64,000 bases of DNA, taken from NCBI RefSeq assembly GCF_003202435.1, contig NZ_QJHK01000014.1, positions 83,233 to 147,232 of the forward strand. Reading direction: 5' to 3'. The position numbers were made by a program, and so were the translations under genes. Each line of letters starts with the position of its first letter. The stretch's first letter is position 1. The stretch comes from Flavobacterium cheongpyeongense (GTDB lineage Bacteria > Bacteroidota > Bacteroidia > Flavobacteriales > Flavobacteriaceae). Positions 17,195 to 26,171 of the stretch are shown piece by piece. The notes under the pieces were generated by a model. The model was not told the DNA's origin and searched no databases. It worked only from the letters and a program-made list of their open reading frames with translations.

Positions 17195-17220
17195 TTAAAG
17201 TAAAAATCAGAAATAAAAAA

Positions 17221-17247
17221 AACTTCTCAGCGATGAGAAGTTTTTTT
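17221..17247 (+). terminator. Terminator between histidine kinase and rny
   Basis: Stem AACTTCTCA / TGAGAAGTT with GCGA loop and a T run on the plus strand; A run before it allows use by the convergent rny transcript. Confidence 0.85.
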
Positions 17248-17267
17248 GTGAATATAATTTTGTTGAT

Positions 17268-18830
17268 TTATTTTGCAATATTTACTGCTCTCGTTTCACG
17301 AATAACAGTCACTTTTACCTGACCAGGATAAGTCATTTCAGTCTGTATTTTTTGTGAAATTTCGAAAGACAGATTAGCTGCATTATCATCAGAAACTTTT
17401 TCGCTTTCTACAATTACACGAAGTTCTCTACCAGCCTGAATTGCATAGGCATTTTTAACACCGCTGAACCCGTAAGCTACCTCTTCAAGATCTTTCAGAC
17501 GCTGAATGTATGAATCCAGTACCTGACGTCTTGCTCCGGGTCTTGCACCTGAAATAGCATCACAAACCTGAATAATCGGAGATAGTAATGATTTCATTTC
17601 AATCTCATCGTGGTGGGCTCCAATAGCGTTGCAAACTTCTTCTTTTTCGCCATATTTTTCAGCCCATTGCATTCCTAATAAAGCGTGAGGTAAATCACTT
17701 TCAGTATCCGGAACTTTACCAATATCATGAAGTAAACCTGCTCTTTTTGCTAACTTTACATTCAGGCCTAATTCTGCCGCCATGATGCCGCAAAGTTTAG
17801 AAACTTCTCTGGAGTGCTGTAATAGGTTTTGTCCGTAAGAAGAACGGTATTTCATTCTTCCGACAACTTTGATTAATTCAGGGTGTAAACCGTGAATTCC
17901 TAAATCGATAACCGTACGTTTACCAACCTCGATAATTTCGTCATCAATTTGTTTGGCAGTTTTAGCAACAACTTCTTCAATTCTTGCCGGGTGAATACGT
18001 CCGTCAGTTACTAGTTTGTGTAATGATAGACGTGCAATTTCCCTGCGAACAGGATCGAAACAGGAAAGAATAATAGCTTCAGGCGTATCATCAACAATGA
18101 TTTCTACTCCTGTTGCAGCTTCTAATGCACGGATGTTGCGTCCTTCACGACCAATAATTCGACCTTTTACATCATCAGATTCAATATTGAAAACGGAAAC
18201 GCAATTCTCAACGGCTTCTTCTGTTCCAACTCTTTGTATAGTATTGATGATTATTTTCTTAGCCTCTTGTTGTGCAGTAAGTTTGGCTTCCTCAATAGTT
18301 TCCTGAATATGGGACATAGCTTTACTCTTGGCTTCAGCTTTTAATCCCTCTACTAATTGTTCTTTTGCTTCTTCTGCAGAAAGTCCAGAAATTACTTCTA
18401 ATTGTTGTAGTTGGCTTTTGTGTAATCGGTCTACTTCAGCTTGTTTTTTGTCTAAGACGTCGATTTTGTTATTGTATTCGGCAGTTTTAGCTTCAAAATC
18501 ATCATTTACTTTTTTGGCTTTAGATAATTCATTTGAAACCTGAGATTCTTTATCGCGAACTCTTTTTTCTACTTCGGCTACTTTTTTATCTCTCGATAAA
18601 ATTACCTGCTCATGCTCTGCTTTTAATTCAATGAATTTTTCTTTTGCCTGAAGAATTTTGTCTTTTTTAATATTTTCCGCCTCTAAATTGGCATCCTTTA
18701 AAATGGAAGCAGCTTCTTTTTTTGCGTTTTTGATTAAATTAGAAATATTACTTTTTTCGATAATTTTAGCTATAGCAAAACCTGCCGCAATACCTACAAT
18801 ACCTGAAATAATGATTGTTATGATGTCCAT
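17268..18830 (-). CDS. rny: Ribonuclease Y
   Basis: Membrane-anchored endoribonuclease that starts mRNA decay. 520 residues, usual length. One N-terminal membrane helix (MDIITIIISGIVGIAAGFAI), a long coiled coil (~30-180, Lys/Glu/Gln-rich), a KH RNA-binding domain (IIGREGRNIRALEAATGVEI, ~225-245), and an HD phosphohydrolase domain with LLHDIGKVPDTE and GAHHDEIE. It closes the cluster zapB-like/zapA/6S RNA/rny, an arrangement typical of flavobacteria. Confidence 0.97.
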   Translation of the reverse strand: MDIITIIISGIVGIAAGFAIAKIIEKSNISNLIKNAKKEAASILKDANLEAENIKKDKILQAKEKFIELKAEHEQVILSRDKKVAEVEKRVRDKESQVSNELSKAKKVNDDFEAKTAEYNNKIDVLDKKQAEVDRLHKSQLQQLEVISGLSAEEAKEQLVEGLKAEAKSKAMSHIQETIEEAKLTAQQEAKKIIINTIQRVGTEEAVENCVSVFNIESDDVKGRIIGREGRNIRALEAATGVEIIVDDTPEAIILSCFDPVRREIARLSLHKLVTDGRIHPARIEEVVAKTAKQIDDEIIEVGKRTVIDLGIHGLHPELIKVVGRMKYRSSYGQNLLQHSREVSKLCGIMAAELGLNVKLAKRAGLLHDIGKVPDTESDLPHALLGMQWAEKYGEKEEVCNAIGAHHDEIEMKSLLSPIIQVCDAISGARPGARRQVLDSYIQRLKDLEEVAYGFSGVKNAYAIQAGRELRVIVESEKVSDDNAANLSFEISQKIQTEMTYPGQVKVTVIRETRAVNIAK

Positions 18831-18855
18831 GTTTGTTAAAATTTATATATAAAAA

Positions 18856-19012
18856 GCCTACATTAATTGCTTGAATAAACTCGTAAAGACAAGTTTTGAG
18901 CTAACTCACTGTTCAAGTTTCCAAGCCGGGGCATGGCATACTATAGTAGCGACGATTTGCTCATTCTAAATTGTTAGTGTTGAGTTTACCAATTGTGAAC
19001 TAATGTAGGCAG
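18856..19012 (-). ncRNA. ssrS: 6S RNA (6S-Flavo type)
   Basis: The ~155-base segment between zapA and rny has closing arms GCCTACATTA / TAATGTAGGC and an inner pair TAAACTC / GAGTTTA. It can form a long, interrupted rod with a central open region, the shape of 6S RNA, which binds the housekeeping RNA polymerase holoenzyme. Position beside zapA is the classic 6S site in many bacteria. The strand is taken from the neighbours; the symmetrical stem does not fix it. A covariance search with Rfam 6S-Flavo would decide. Confidence 0.65.
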
Positions 19013-19036
19013 TATCTTAGTTGATGTAAAGAACGT

Positions 19037-19330
19037 TTAATTTTCGAGATATTGATCTAAAAGCGAATTTAATCTTTTAATCCCTTTGATGGTTTCTTCT
19101 CCATCAATGGCGTTGTCAATTTGTTTTTGTTCTACCTGTGACGCAAATTGCAGGGCACACATAGCCAGTACATCTTGTTTGTCGCGAACGGCGTAATTTT
19201 CTTCGAATTGCTTAATCATAGCATCAATTTTTTTGGAAGCACTTCTAAGTCCTTCTTCCTGAGCAGGTTCTACCGTTAATGGGTAAACCCTGTCTGCAAT
19301 TGATATTTTAATTTTAAGCTTTCCGTTCAT
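19037..19330 (-). CDS. zapA: Cell division protein ZapA
   Basis: Small FtsZ-binding protein that bundles FtsZ filaments at the division ring. 97 residues: N-terminal globular part MNGKLKIKISIADRVYPLTV, then a long helix (LRSASKKIDAMIKQFEENYA, VRDKQDVLAMCALQFA) for coiled-coil tetramers. Its ATG lies five bases after the stop of the 19336-19626 gene, so both are in one operon. The 6S RNA and rny follow on the same strand. Confidence 0.9.
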   Translation of the reverse strand: MNGKLKIKISIADRVYPLTVEPAQEEGLRSASKKIDAMIKQFEENYAVRDKQDVLAMCALQFASQVEQKQIDNAIDGEETIKGIKRLNSLLDQYLEN

Positions 19331-19335
19331 GTTTA

Positions 19336-19626
19336 CTAATCTGATAGTTGTGCAATACAGTAATCAATTTCGCGAATTAGTGAATTTATTTTAAGCTTTG
19401 TCTCTCTCTTGTTATTGTCGCTGCCGAGCAACGAATTGGCTATCTTAAGTGTTTCGTATTGTTTCTTCAAAGCTTCAATTTCTTCAGATTGTTTCTGGAT
19501 AATTTGTGCAGCTTTGTTTAGTTCAAATCGTAAATCCTGATTGTTTTTTTCTAAAGCTTTTGATTTCACAAAAAGCTTTTCGATCTTATATTCAAGAGTA
19601 TCAATTATTTCAGCAATTACACTCAT
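19336..19626 (-). CDS. Coiled-coil protein, ZapB-like
   Basis: A 96-residue, almost wholly helical protein with heptads of Leu/Ile (IIDTLEYKIEKLFVKSKALE, AAQIIQKQSEEIEALKKQYE). It has no membrane segment. It resembles ZapB-type division-ring coiled coils in size and pattern, and it immediately precedes zapA, so a role in the same FtsZ-ring assembly is likely. Coiled coils match poorly by sequence, so the name is inference from context. Confidence 0.7.
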   Translation of the reverse strand: MSVIAEIIDTLEYKIEKLFVKSKALEKNNQDLRFELNKAAQIIQKQSEEIEALKKQYETLKIANSLLGSDNNKRETKLKINSLIREIDYCIAQLSD

Positions 19627-19654
19627 TATAAATCCAATTCATTACTTAATCCTA

Positions 19655-19684
19655 CAAAGTTAGTATTCCTTTTTATTAATGCAA
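19655..19684 (-). promoter_or_regulatory. Promoter of the zapB-like/zapA operon
   Basis: On the minus strand TTG (19684-19682), 19 bases, then TAACTTTG (19662-19655): a full match to the Bacteroidota promoter consensus, 29 bases before the ATG at 19626. Confidence 0.75.
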
Positions 19685-19798
19685 TTTTTTATCGATTTTT
19701 TTACATTAAAAATAAGCAAATTAATGAAATTCAGGGAATTGTATTTTTGCCCGTTTTATCTTCTGTTTTCCTTCCTTAAATTTTTTATCTTAGCCAAA

Positions 19799-21502
19799 AT
19801 GTTACCTATGAGATTTTTTTCGTTTTTTTTATTCTTTTGCAATTTTATTTTTGCCCAAACCCAATATCCTAAAGATTATTTTCGCCCGCCTCTTGATATT
19901 CCGATGCAGCTTTCGGGAAATTTTGGAGAATTGAGGTCTAATCATTTCCATGCCGGGTTCGACTTGAAAACCAATCAAAGAGAAGGTCTTACTGTTTATG
20001 CTGTAGCGGATGGCTATGTGTCCCGAATAAAAATTTCGACTTTCGGCAACGGAAAATGTATTTATATCACACATCCAAATGGGTATACAACTGTTTACGG
20101 GCATTTACAAACTGCTGTCGGTCCAATTCAGGAATACATTCAGAAAACACATTACAGTAAAAAGTCTTTTGAGATCGAAATGTTCCCAAAACCGGATGAA
20201 CTTCCTGTTACAAAAGGTCAAATTATAGCACTTTCAGGAAATACGGGTTCTTCTGAAGGACCGCACCTGCATTTTGAATTTCGTGATACAAAAACTGAAT
20301 TTGTTATAAATCCCATGTTTTTTGGATTTGATCAATATGTGAAAGATAATAAGAAACCCTCCATTTCTGGTTTATTTGTTTATCCGATGGATAGTACAAC
20401 AGTAAATCAATCAAAGCAGCCTGTGTTGCTTAATCTTTCACTTCAAGAAGATGGAACTTATCTGGCAGGCAAAGTAAAAGCGAACGGGAAAATAGGTTTC
20501 GGAATTAATGCTTTTGATTTTGATGATGTTTCGGAGAATAGAAACGGAGTCTTTAATGTTACCGGTTTTTTAAACGGTGATCCGAAATACAGTTATCAGT
20601 TCAATACCTATTCTTTTGATGAAATGCGTTTTATCAATGCTTTTATCGATTATCCAAGGTACAAAAAAACAGGGCAGCGTATACAAAAGTTATTCATGAA
20701 AACGCCTTTTGCACTTAGCATCATAAAAACGGATTCGCTTAACGGAATAATTCCGGTTGAACCTAATTTAGCTTCTGCTTACAGAATTGAAGTCTCGGAC
20801 TATTTTGGAAATTTGAATTCGGTTACGGTTCCAATTGAATATGATTCGGAAGCACCGCTTATTAATGCTGAGCCCATAATTTCAAACTATTTTGTCGAAC
20901 ATAATAAAGATTCGAATTTTGAAAAAGATAACATGTCCGTATTTTTTCCTTCCGGGACTTTTTATGAAGATTTTAATTTAAATTTTGATGTAAAAAACAA
21001 TCGAATTTTCATCCATGAAGATATTGTACCGGTGCATTCTAATTTCACAATTACTATAAAAGACAGTACATATTCAGAAAGCCTAAGAGATAAGGTTTTT
21101 ATTGCAAGGCTTGGCGGAAACAGCAAAAGTTACAATCCTACAACCCGAAAAGAGGATGTTTTTACTGCAAAATCAAAGATCTTGGGTCAATATGGTTTAG
21201 TTTTAGATACTGTGGCTCCGGTTATAAAAATCAACAAGCCTATTCAGGATAAATGGATTACCGGAGTCAAAAATATTCAGTTCACGATTGGTGATGCTTT
21301 GTCGGGAATTAAATCGTATAACGGTTATTTGAACGGAAACTGGATTTTATTTGAATATGATAACAAGACAAGAAAGATAACACACATTTTTGATGATCAA
21401 TTGCTAGCTGAAGGTGCCAACGATTTAAAAATTGAAGTAGTTGATAATGTGGGGAATTCTGCTATCTTTGAAACTCATTTTTTTAGAAGTCAACAAAAAT
21501 AA
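19799..21502 (+). CDS. M23 family metallopeptidase (peptidoglycan endopeptidase)
   Basis: Secreted LytM/M23 zinc peptidase, likely a peptidoglycan cross-link hydrolase. From ATG 19799 the N-terminus is a signal peptide (MLPMRFFSFFLFFCNFIFAQ). The upstream extension to 19679 contains a TATTTTTG promoter box (19742-19749) and is not expected to be translated. The M23 domain lies at ~25-175: NHFHAGFDLKTN holds the first His and Asp ligands and GPHLHFEFRD the HxH ligands, so it should be active. The ~390 C-terminal residues are strand-rich and of unknown role. The TonB receptor gene follows after 11 bases. Confidence 0.9.
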   Translation: MLPMRFFSFFLFFCNFIFAQTQYPKDYFRPPLDIPMQLSGNFGELRSNHFHAGFDLKTNQREGLTVYAVADGYVSRIKISTFGNGKCIYITHPNGYTTVYGHLQTAVGPIQEYIQKTHYSKKSFEIEMFPKPDELPVTKGQIIALSGNTGSSEGPHLHFEFRDTKTEFVINPMFFGFDQYVKDNKKPSISGLFVYPMDSTTVNQSKQPVLLNLSLQEDGTYLAGKVKANGKIGFGINAFDFDDVSENRNGVFNVTGFLNGDPKYSYQFNTYSFDEMRFINAFIDYPRYKKTGQRIQKLFMKTPFALSIIKTDSLNGIIPVEPNLASAYRIEVSDYFGNLNSVTVPIEYDSEAPLINAEPIISNYFVEHNKDSNFEKDNMSVFFPSGTFYEDFNLNFDVKNNRIFIHEDIVPVHSNFTITIKDSTYSESLRDKVFIARLGGNSKSYNPTTRKEDVFTAKSKILGQYGLVLDTVAPVIKINKPIQDKWITGVKNIQFTIGDALSGIKSYNGYLNGNWILFEYDNKTRKITHIFDDQLLAEGANDLKIEVVDNVGNSAIFETHFFRSQQK

Positions 21503-21513
21503 AATCTAAGCTT

Positions 21514-23979
21514 TTGAATCACTTTAAATTAATAATTGTTTTCCTTTTTTTATGGATTGGTTATGCTTCATCTGCCCAAAGTGCCCGCGTAAAAGGAGTT
21601 ATTTTAGATAGTGGAAATCATCCGGTTGCCGACGTAAATGTTACTGCAGGGGATAAAACTGCAAAATCGGATACTAAAGGGCGTTTTGATATTTTCGTAC
21701 CATCAAATAAAAAGGTTGTTTTGATTTTTACGCACATTTCTTTAAAAATGATGACGTTGTCTGTAAATCTTAAACCTTACGAAACTTTTGTTTTTAACCC
21801 GGTGATGAACAATTCTGAAGAACAGATGGGGGAAGTTTTTGTTTCATCAAAAAATAAAAAACGTGTTCAGGGTATTACAGTTATTGATCCTGCTACCATA
21901 AAAAAAATACCCGGGACAAATGCCGGAATAGAAAATGTTCTTAAGACATTGCCGGGAGTAAATTCAAACAACGAGCTGAGTACACAATATGCAGTTCGTG
22001 GAGGAAATTATGATGAAAATCTGGTCTATGTAAACGAAATCGAAGTTTACCGACCATTTTTAATTCGTTCCGGTCAGCAGGAAGGATTGAGTTTTACCAA
22101 TACAGATTTAGTACAAAATGTAGATTTCTCGGCAGGAGGATTTCAGGCAAAATTTGGAGATAAACTTTCTTCGGTATTAGATATTACGTATCGAAAACCT
22201 ACCGAGTTTGGAGCATCACTGGAAGCCAGTTTTCTTGGTGGAAGTTTTTCTGTTGATGCCGTTTCTAAAAACAAAAAATGGTCTGCCGTAACGGGTGTTC
22301 GCTATCGCAATAATAGTTTACTGGTCAATAGTCAGGATACACAGACCAATTATACGCCAACATTTGCAGACCTTCAGACAAATATAAATTACGATATTTC
22401 TCAAAAATGGCAATTGAGTTTTTTAGGCAATATTTCGCAAAATAAATATTTATATCGTCCCTTAACACGAGAAACAAAATTTGGAACCATTGATCAGCCT
22501 ATGGCTCTTGCTGTTTTTTATGAAGGTCAGGAAAAAGATCAGTACGATACCTATTTTGGAGCGATAAAAACAACTTATAAGTCCTCGTCAAGCCTTACTT
22601 TCAAATTGATTGGATCTTTATTTCATACTATTGAACAGGAACATTTTGATATTTTGGCACAATACCGATTAGGAAATGTTGATGAAGATGGGAATAGAAA
22701 CCCTGATGATGTCGATTTTACAAGAGGAATTGGAACCCAGCTCAACCATGCCCGAAATGATTTGGATGCTTTAATTGCGAACATCGAACTGAAAGGTTTC
22801 AAAGAATGGAAGCATAATAACCAGGTAGAGTTTGGTTTGAAATATACAAGAGAATCGATACGTGACAGAATTGTAGAGTGGGAGGTGATTGATTCGGCAG
22901 GATTTTCATTAAATCCGCCTATTTTAGATTTGCCGAAAAACAATCAGCCATACGAACCTTATACCGGACCACTTTTGCCTTATCAAAATATTCGGGCTAC
23001 AAATTTTAATGACATAAGCCGATATTCCGTTTACGCGCAATGGAATAATAAGTCAGATCTTGGATCGAGTCAGGTTTGGTACACTATTGGTGCCCGTTTT
23101 CAAAGCTGGCAGGTTTCCGGTGCAGATGTTGAAGGTAAAAATCAGGCTGTTTTTAGTCCGCGAGCGCAATTTGCCTTAAAGCCGGATTGGGAGATGGATA
23201 TGATTTTCAGGGTTTCGGGAGGATTGTATCATCAGCCACCATTTTATCGGGAGCTCCGGGATTCGAATGGAGAAGTTGATCCAAATGTAAAAGCACAGCA
23301 ATCGATCCATTTTGTTATAAGCAATGATTATAATTTTAAAATGTGGAACCGCCCTTTTAAATGGGTTACAGAGGTTTATTATAAATCACTTTCAGACGTA
23401 AATACCTATTCAATAGATAATGTGAGGATTCGTTATGTTGCAGATAATAATGCCAAAGCATTTGCACAGGGATTGGATTTCAGGTTAAATGGTGAATTTG
23501 TACCGGGAACAGAATCCTGGATTAGTTTCGGCTATCTGAAAACAGAAGAAAACTACGGAAGCAAAGGCTATATCGCCCGACCAACCGACCAAAGACTGAA
23601 ATTTGCCATGTTGTTTCAGGATTATATGCCAAACATTCCAAGTATAAAATTGTATCTGAATTTAGTTTACAATACTGGTTTGCCTGGAGGTTCACCATCT
23701 TATTCAGATCCTTATCTGTACCAAAACAGGTTAAATGATTACAGAAGAGCCGATGTTGGTTTTGCGAAGGTATTTATAGACCAGAACAATATTGCAAAAG
23801 CGGGTTGGCTTAAAGCTTTTAAGGAATTATCGTTAGGAGTGGAAATATTCAATATTTTTAATAACCAAAATGCTATAACGAATACATGGGTGCGTGATGC
23901 TTATTCAAAAAATCAATATGCCATTCCAAATTATATGACTTCTAGGGTTTTTAATATAAAACTGAATGCGAGACTGTAA
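21514..23979 (+). CDS. TonB-dependent outer-membrane receptor with carboxypeptidase-like domain
   Basis: Outer-membrane active transporter, 821 residues. Signal peptide NHFKLIIVFLFLWIGYASSAQ follows a TTG start at 21514, the only start that keeps it. Next comes a carboxypeptidase-regulatory-like beta-sandwich (~25-105: VKGVILDSGNHPVADVNVTA), a plug domain (~125-230: VLKTLPGVNSNNELSTQYAV, RGGNYDENLVYVNEIEVYRP) and a barrel ending FNIKLNARL. Substrate unknown. It lies 11 bases after the M23 peptidase gene and its TAA overlaps the next gene's ATG (TAATG), implying one operon. Confidence 0.92.
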   Translation: MNHFKLIIVFLFLWIGYASSAQSARVKGVILDSGNHPVADVNVTAGDKTAKSDTKGRFDIFVPSNKKVVLIFTHISLKMMTLSVNLKPYETFVFNPVMNNSEEQMGEVFVSSKNKKRVQGITVIDPATIKKIPGTNAGIENVLKTLPGVNSNNELSTQYAVRGGNYDENLVYVNEIEVYRPFLIRSGQQEGLSFTNTDLVQNVDFSAGGFQAKFGDKLSSVLDITYRKPTEFGASLEASFLGGSFSVDAVSKNKKWSAVTGVRYRNNSLLVNSQDTQTNYTPTFADLQTNINYDISQKWQLSFLGNISQNKYLYRPLTRETKFGTIDQPMALAVFYEGQEKDQYDTYFGAIKTTYKSSSSLTFKLIGSLFHTIEQEHFDILAQYRLGNVDEDGNRNPDDVDFTRGIGTQLNHARNDLDALIANIELKGFKEWKHNNQVEFGLKYTRESIRDRIVEWEVIDSAGFSLNPPILDLPKNNQPYEPYTGPLLPYQNIRATNFNDISRYSVYAQWNNKSDLGSSQVWYTIGARFQSWQVSGADVEGKNQAVFSPRAQFALKPDWEMDMIFRVSGGLYHQPPFYRELRDSNGEVDPNVKAQQSIHFVISNDYNFKMWNRPFKWVTEVYYKSLSDVNTYSIDNVRIRYVADNNAKAFAQGLDFRLNGEFVPGTESWISFGYLKTEENYGSKGYIARPTDQRLKFAMLFQDYMPNIPSIKLYLNLVYNTGLPGGSPSYSDPYLYQNRLNDYRRADVGFAKVFIDQNNIAKAGWLKAFKELSLGVEIFNIFNNQNAITNTWVRDAYSKNQYAIPNYMTSRVFNIKLNARL

Positions 23980-24395
23980 TGAACGAACAGACAAGAAGGA
24001 AAAAGATTTTTTATGTTCCGGGAATGATTTCTCTGGTTTTGATTCCATTAATATGTATAATTTACTTTTTTAAAACAGACTCTTTTAAAGTTTATGGTGT
24101 AATTCAATTGGGTATACCAAACAAAGGGGATTTTGAAAAATATAAAGTTCCAACTCTCAGAAATTATAAGGTTTTTAATTTTAGTAAAAGTGAGTTTTGT
24201 GAAAGAAAGAATCTTAACGAGATGAAATTATATCTTAGAAAATTGATAGCAAATAAGGATACTATTAACGGAATTAAAGTGCACTATGATTCCAAAACAG
24301 ATTATGATGTTTTTATCAGGACTATTGATTTCAATTTCTTTAGGCTATTTCGGAATTGTATTTATCAACATTTTTGCCTTAGTAAAATTCAATAA
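23979..24395 (+). CDS. Small membrane protein, probably frameshifted at its 3' end
   Basis: A 138-residue protein I cannot name. One membrane helix near the N-terminus (FYVPGMISLVLIPLICIIYF), then a soluble part with NLNEMKLYLRKLIANKDTIN and SKTDYDVFIRTIDF, a pattern like ExbD-type periplasmic domains. After that the frame turns into an Arg/Cys/Phe-rich tail. The +1 frame of the same DNA encodes a good second hydrophobic helix (LISISLGYFGIVFINIFALV) and a KFNKNQYYNQK end, so a frameshift or small deletion near 24315-24330 is likely. Start overlaps the receptor's stop. Confidence 0.6.
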   Translation: MNEQTRRKKIFYVPGMISLVLIPLICIIYFFKTDSFKVYGVIQLGIPNKGDFEKYKVPTLRNYKVFNFSKSEFCERKNLNEMKLYLRKLIANKDTINGIKVHYDSKTDYDVFIRTIDFNFFRLFRNCIYQHFCLSKIQ

Positions 24396-24420
24396 AAACC
24401 AATATTACAATCAAAAATAG

Positions 24421-24428
24421 TATATTTG
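24421..24428 (+). promoter_or_regulatory. Promoter -7 box for the 24446 lipoprotein gene
   Basis: TATATTTG, matching TAnnTTTG, 18-24 bases before the candidate ATGs. Confidence 0.5.
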
Positions 24429-24445
24429 ATAATCGAATATAATTG

Positions 24446-25174
24446 ATGCAGATGAAAAAATATTTAAAATATATAGCCTTAGTAATTATTGGATCTTTAG
24501 CGAGCTGTAAAGAAGAAGTTCAAAAACCAAAAGTGACTTATGATACATCTAATAAAACAAGTACTTTAACTAAAACAGATTCAACGCAAATTGAAATAGC
24601 TGATTTGCCTATCCAAATGGAAGGTACAGATTATTTGATTCATCCTGTCGGAGATTTAAGAGTTTTTGAAAAAGGAACAAAGGTACGGTATGGATCATCG
24701 AGTGTAAATGATGTCAGTTTTACTATTTCTAATTTAGGCGAATTTGAGATTACAGGTTATCTGCAAAATTTGAAATTTCAAAAGACCGATTCAGATTCTA
24801 TTAGACCGTTATCTGATAAACCGATTTTAATTTTAACAGCGACTTATTTAAAAACAATTGCTGATAAAACACAAAACAAAATCATGGTTTATACCCTTAC
24901 AGACTCTGATACCAATAAAGACGGTAAGATTGATACCAGTGATATTAAGACACTTTATTTAAGCAGTATCAGCGGAGAGAATTTTACAAAAATATCGGCT
25001 GATCTTCAGGAATTAGTAGATTGGAATTTAATTGAGTCTAAAAATCGTTTGTATTTTAGAACTATAGAAGACACCAACCAAAATGGCCAATTCGATAAAA
25101 ATGATGTTTTGCATTACAATTATATAGATTTAGGTTTAAAAAATTGGGAAGTGAAAAATTATAAACCTATTTAA
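24446..25174 (+). CDS. Lipoprotein with two calcium-loop motifs
   Basis: Lipoprotein of about 242 residues: MKKYLKYIALVIIGSLASCKEE has a lipobox (LASC). ATG 24446 and ATG 24452 are both possible; a TTG at 24443 is less likely. The mature protein has a beta-rich N-half. Two short loops, DTNKDGKIDTSD (~residue 155) and DTNQNGQFDKND (~215), fit the DxNxDG pattern of EF-hand/dockerin-like calcium sites. Each is followed by beta-strand sequence (TLYLSS, HYNYIDL) rather than a helix, so they are probably free-standing calcium loops. Function unknown. Confidence 0.75.
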   Translation: MQMKKYLKYIALVIIGSLASCKEEVQKPKVTYDTSNKTSTLTKTDSTQIEIADLPIQMEGTDYLIHPVGDLRVFEKGTKVRYGSSSVNDVSFTISNLGEFEITGYLQNLKFQKTDSDSIRPLSDKPILILTATYLKTIADKTQNKIMVYTLTDSDTNKDGKIDTSDIKTLYLSSISGENFTKISADLQELVDWNLIESKNRLYFRTIEDTNQNGQFDKNDVLHYNYIDLGLKNWEVKNYKPI

Positions 25175-25228
25175 GGTTCTAAGATTTTGTCAACAGATAA
25201 AATGATTTTCCTGCTGTGGACGGAAAGG

Positions 25229-25270
25229 AAAACCGTGTAGAAATTTTTAAAATTCTATACGGTTTTCTTT
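25229..25270 (+). terminator. Terminator of the lipoprotein gene
   Basis: Stem AAAACCGTGTAGAA / TTCTATACGGTTTT followed by CTTTATT; nearly symmetrical. Confidence 0.75.
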
Positions 25271-25338
25271 ATTCTAAAAAAGAGGAATCTTTTCTAATCC
25301 TCTAATATATTGTTGGAAAAAACGTGAGGATTAAAAAA

Positions 25339-26040
25339 TCAGATCAAAATATCACTTTCTAAATCTGATTTTTCTATTTCTAATCCAAAACCTAAACGCT
25401 CTACCAGTTCAATTACGAGTTTTTTATACCAGTTCTCCGACTTGGGATGAATGTATATCTTTTCAATTAATTCATTAACGTCAATGTTTATTTTTAATCC
25501 TTCATTTAGTTTCAAATTGCTTTGGGAAGTATCTGTAATAATGCGGACTTCACGTTCATATTGAAAACTTTTTCGTTTGAACAAAAACGGAAAAAATAAA
25601 TCATCAAACGGAATGTATTCTTTTTTATAGTCGATATAATTTACTTCACCAATATACTGATCAAAATTGTTCTCAGGATTTACTGCCCTTTGAAGCCTTC
25701 CAATCGTTGACTGGATTGCTAATCCTTCACTGTTTTGTGTAAAAATCTGCCACATGGCATACGATTCATATTCGTTAATGTGCCAGCTGCTGACGGCTAC
25801 TTTTTCACGATGTGTTTTGTAGTAATTTAAAAATTCAGGATTGTCAATAGCCAGCTTTTTGATTTCTTCAAACGTTGGTTCGCTAAAAGTGCCTTCATAC
25901 TGATCTTCAAACTTATCAGAGCGTGACATGAATAATTTTTTCGAAAGCAATAAATCAAGAAATTTAGATAAGTCAAGGTATTTCCAAACGATGGTGTCAG
26001 GATTATCGGGGAGTTTAATATTTGGGTTGTTAAGATACAT
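25339..26040 (-). CDS. DUF2971 domain-containing protein
   Basis: A 233-residue cytosolic protein of the DUF2971 family. Recognisable blocks are WKYLDLSKFLDLLLSKKLFM, SRSDKFEDQYEGTF, VAVSSWHINEYESYAMWQIF and YEREVRIITDTS. The family occurs near defence and mobile genes in some genomes, but its activity is unknown and I see no such neighbours here. It is flanked by the terminators of both adjacent units, so it is monocistronic. The ATG at 26040 gives the usual N-terminus. Confidence 0.85.
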   Translation of the reverse strand: MYLNNPNIKLPDNPDTIVWKYLDLSKFLDLLLSKKLFMSRSDKFEDQYEGTFSEPTFEEIKKLAIDNPEFLNYYKTHREKVAVSSWHINEYESYAMWQIFTQNSEGLAIQSTIGRLQRAVNPENNFDQYIGEVNYIDYKKEYIPFDDLFFPFLFKRKSFQYEREVRIITDTSQSNLKLNEGLKINIDVNELIEKIYIHPKSENWYKKLVIELVERLGFGLEIEKSDLESDILI

Positions 26041-26096
26041 TTTGAGAGAATTAAATGATTTATTCTGTAACGAACCTAAAGTTATAAAAATAAAAA

Positions 26097-26140
26097 CAGA
26101 TTAAGGAAACTGGACTTGGTTTTAATATTTCCTTAATCTG
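26097..26140 (-). terminator. Terminator of the ABC exporter gene
   Basis: Thirteen-base perfect stem CAGATTAAGGAAA / TTTCCTTAATCTG; on the minus strand it follows the 26172 stop and is followed by TTTTTATTTTT. Confidence 0.75.
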
Positions 26141-26171
26141 TATGAATGTCTGCTGTTAGAACAATTGAATC

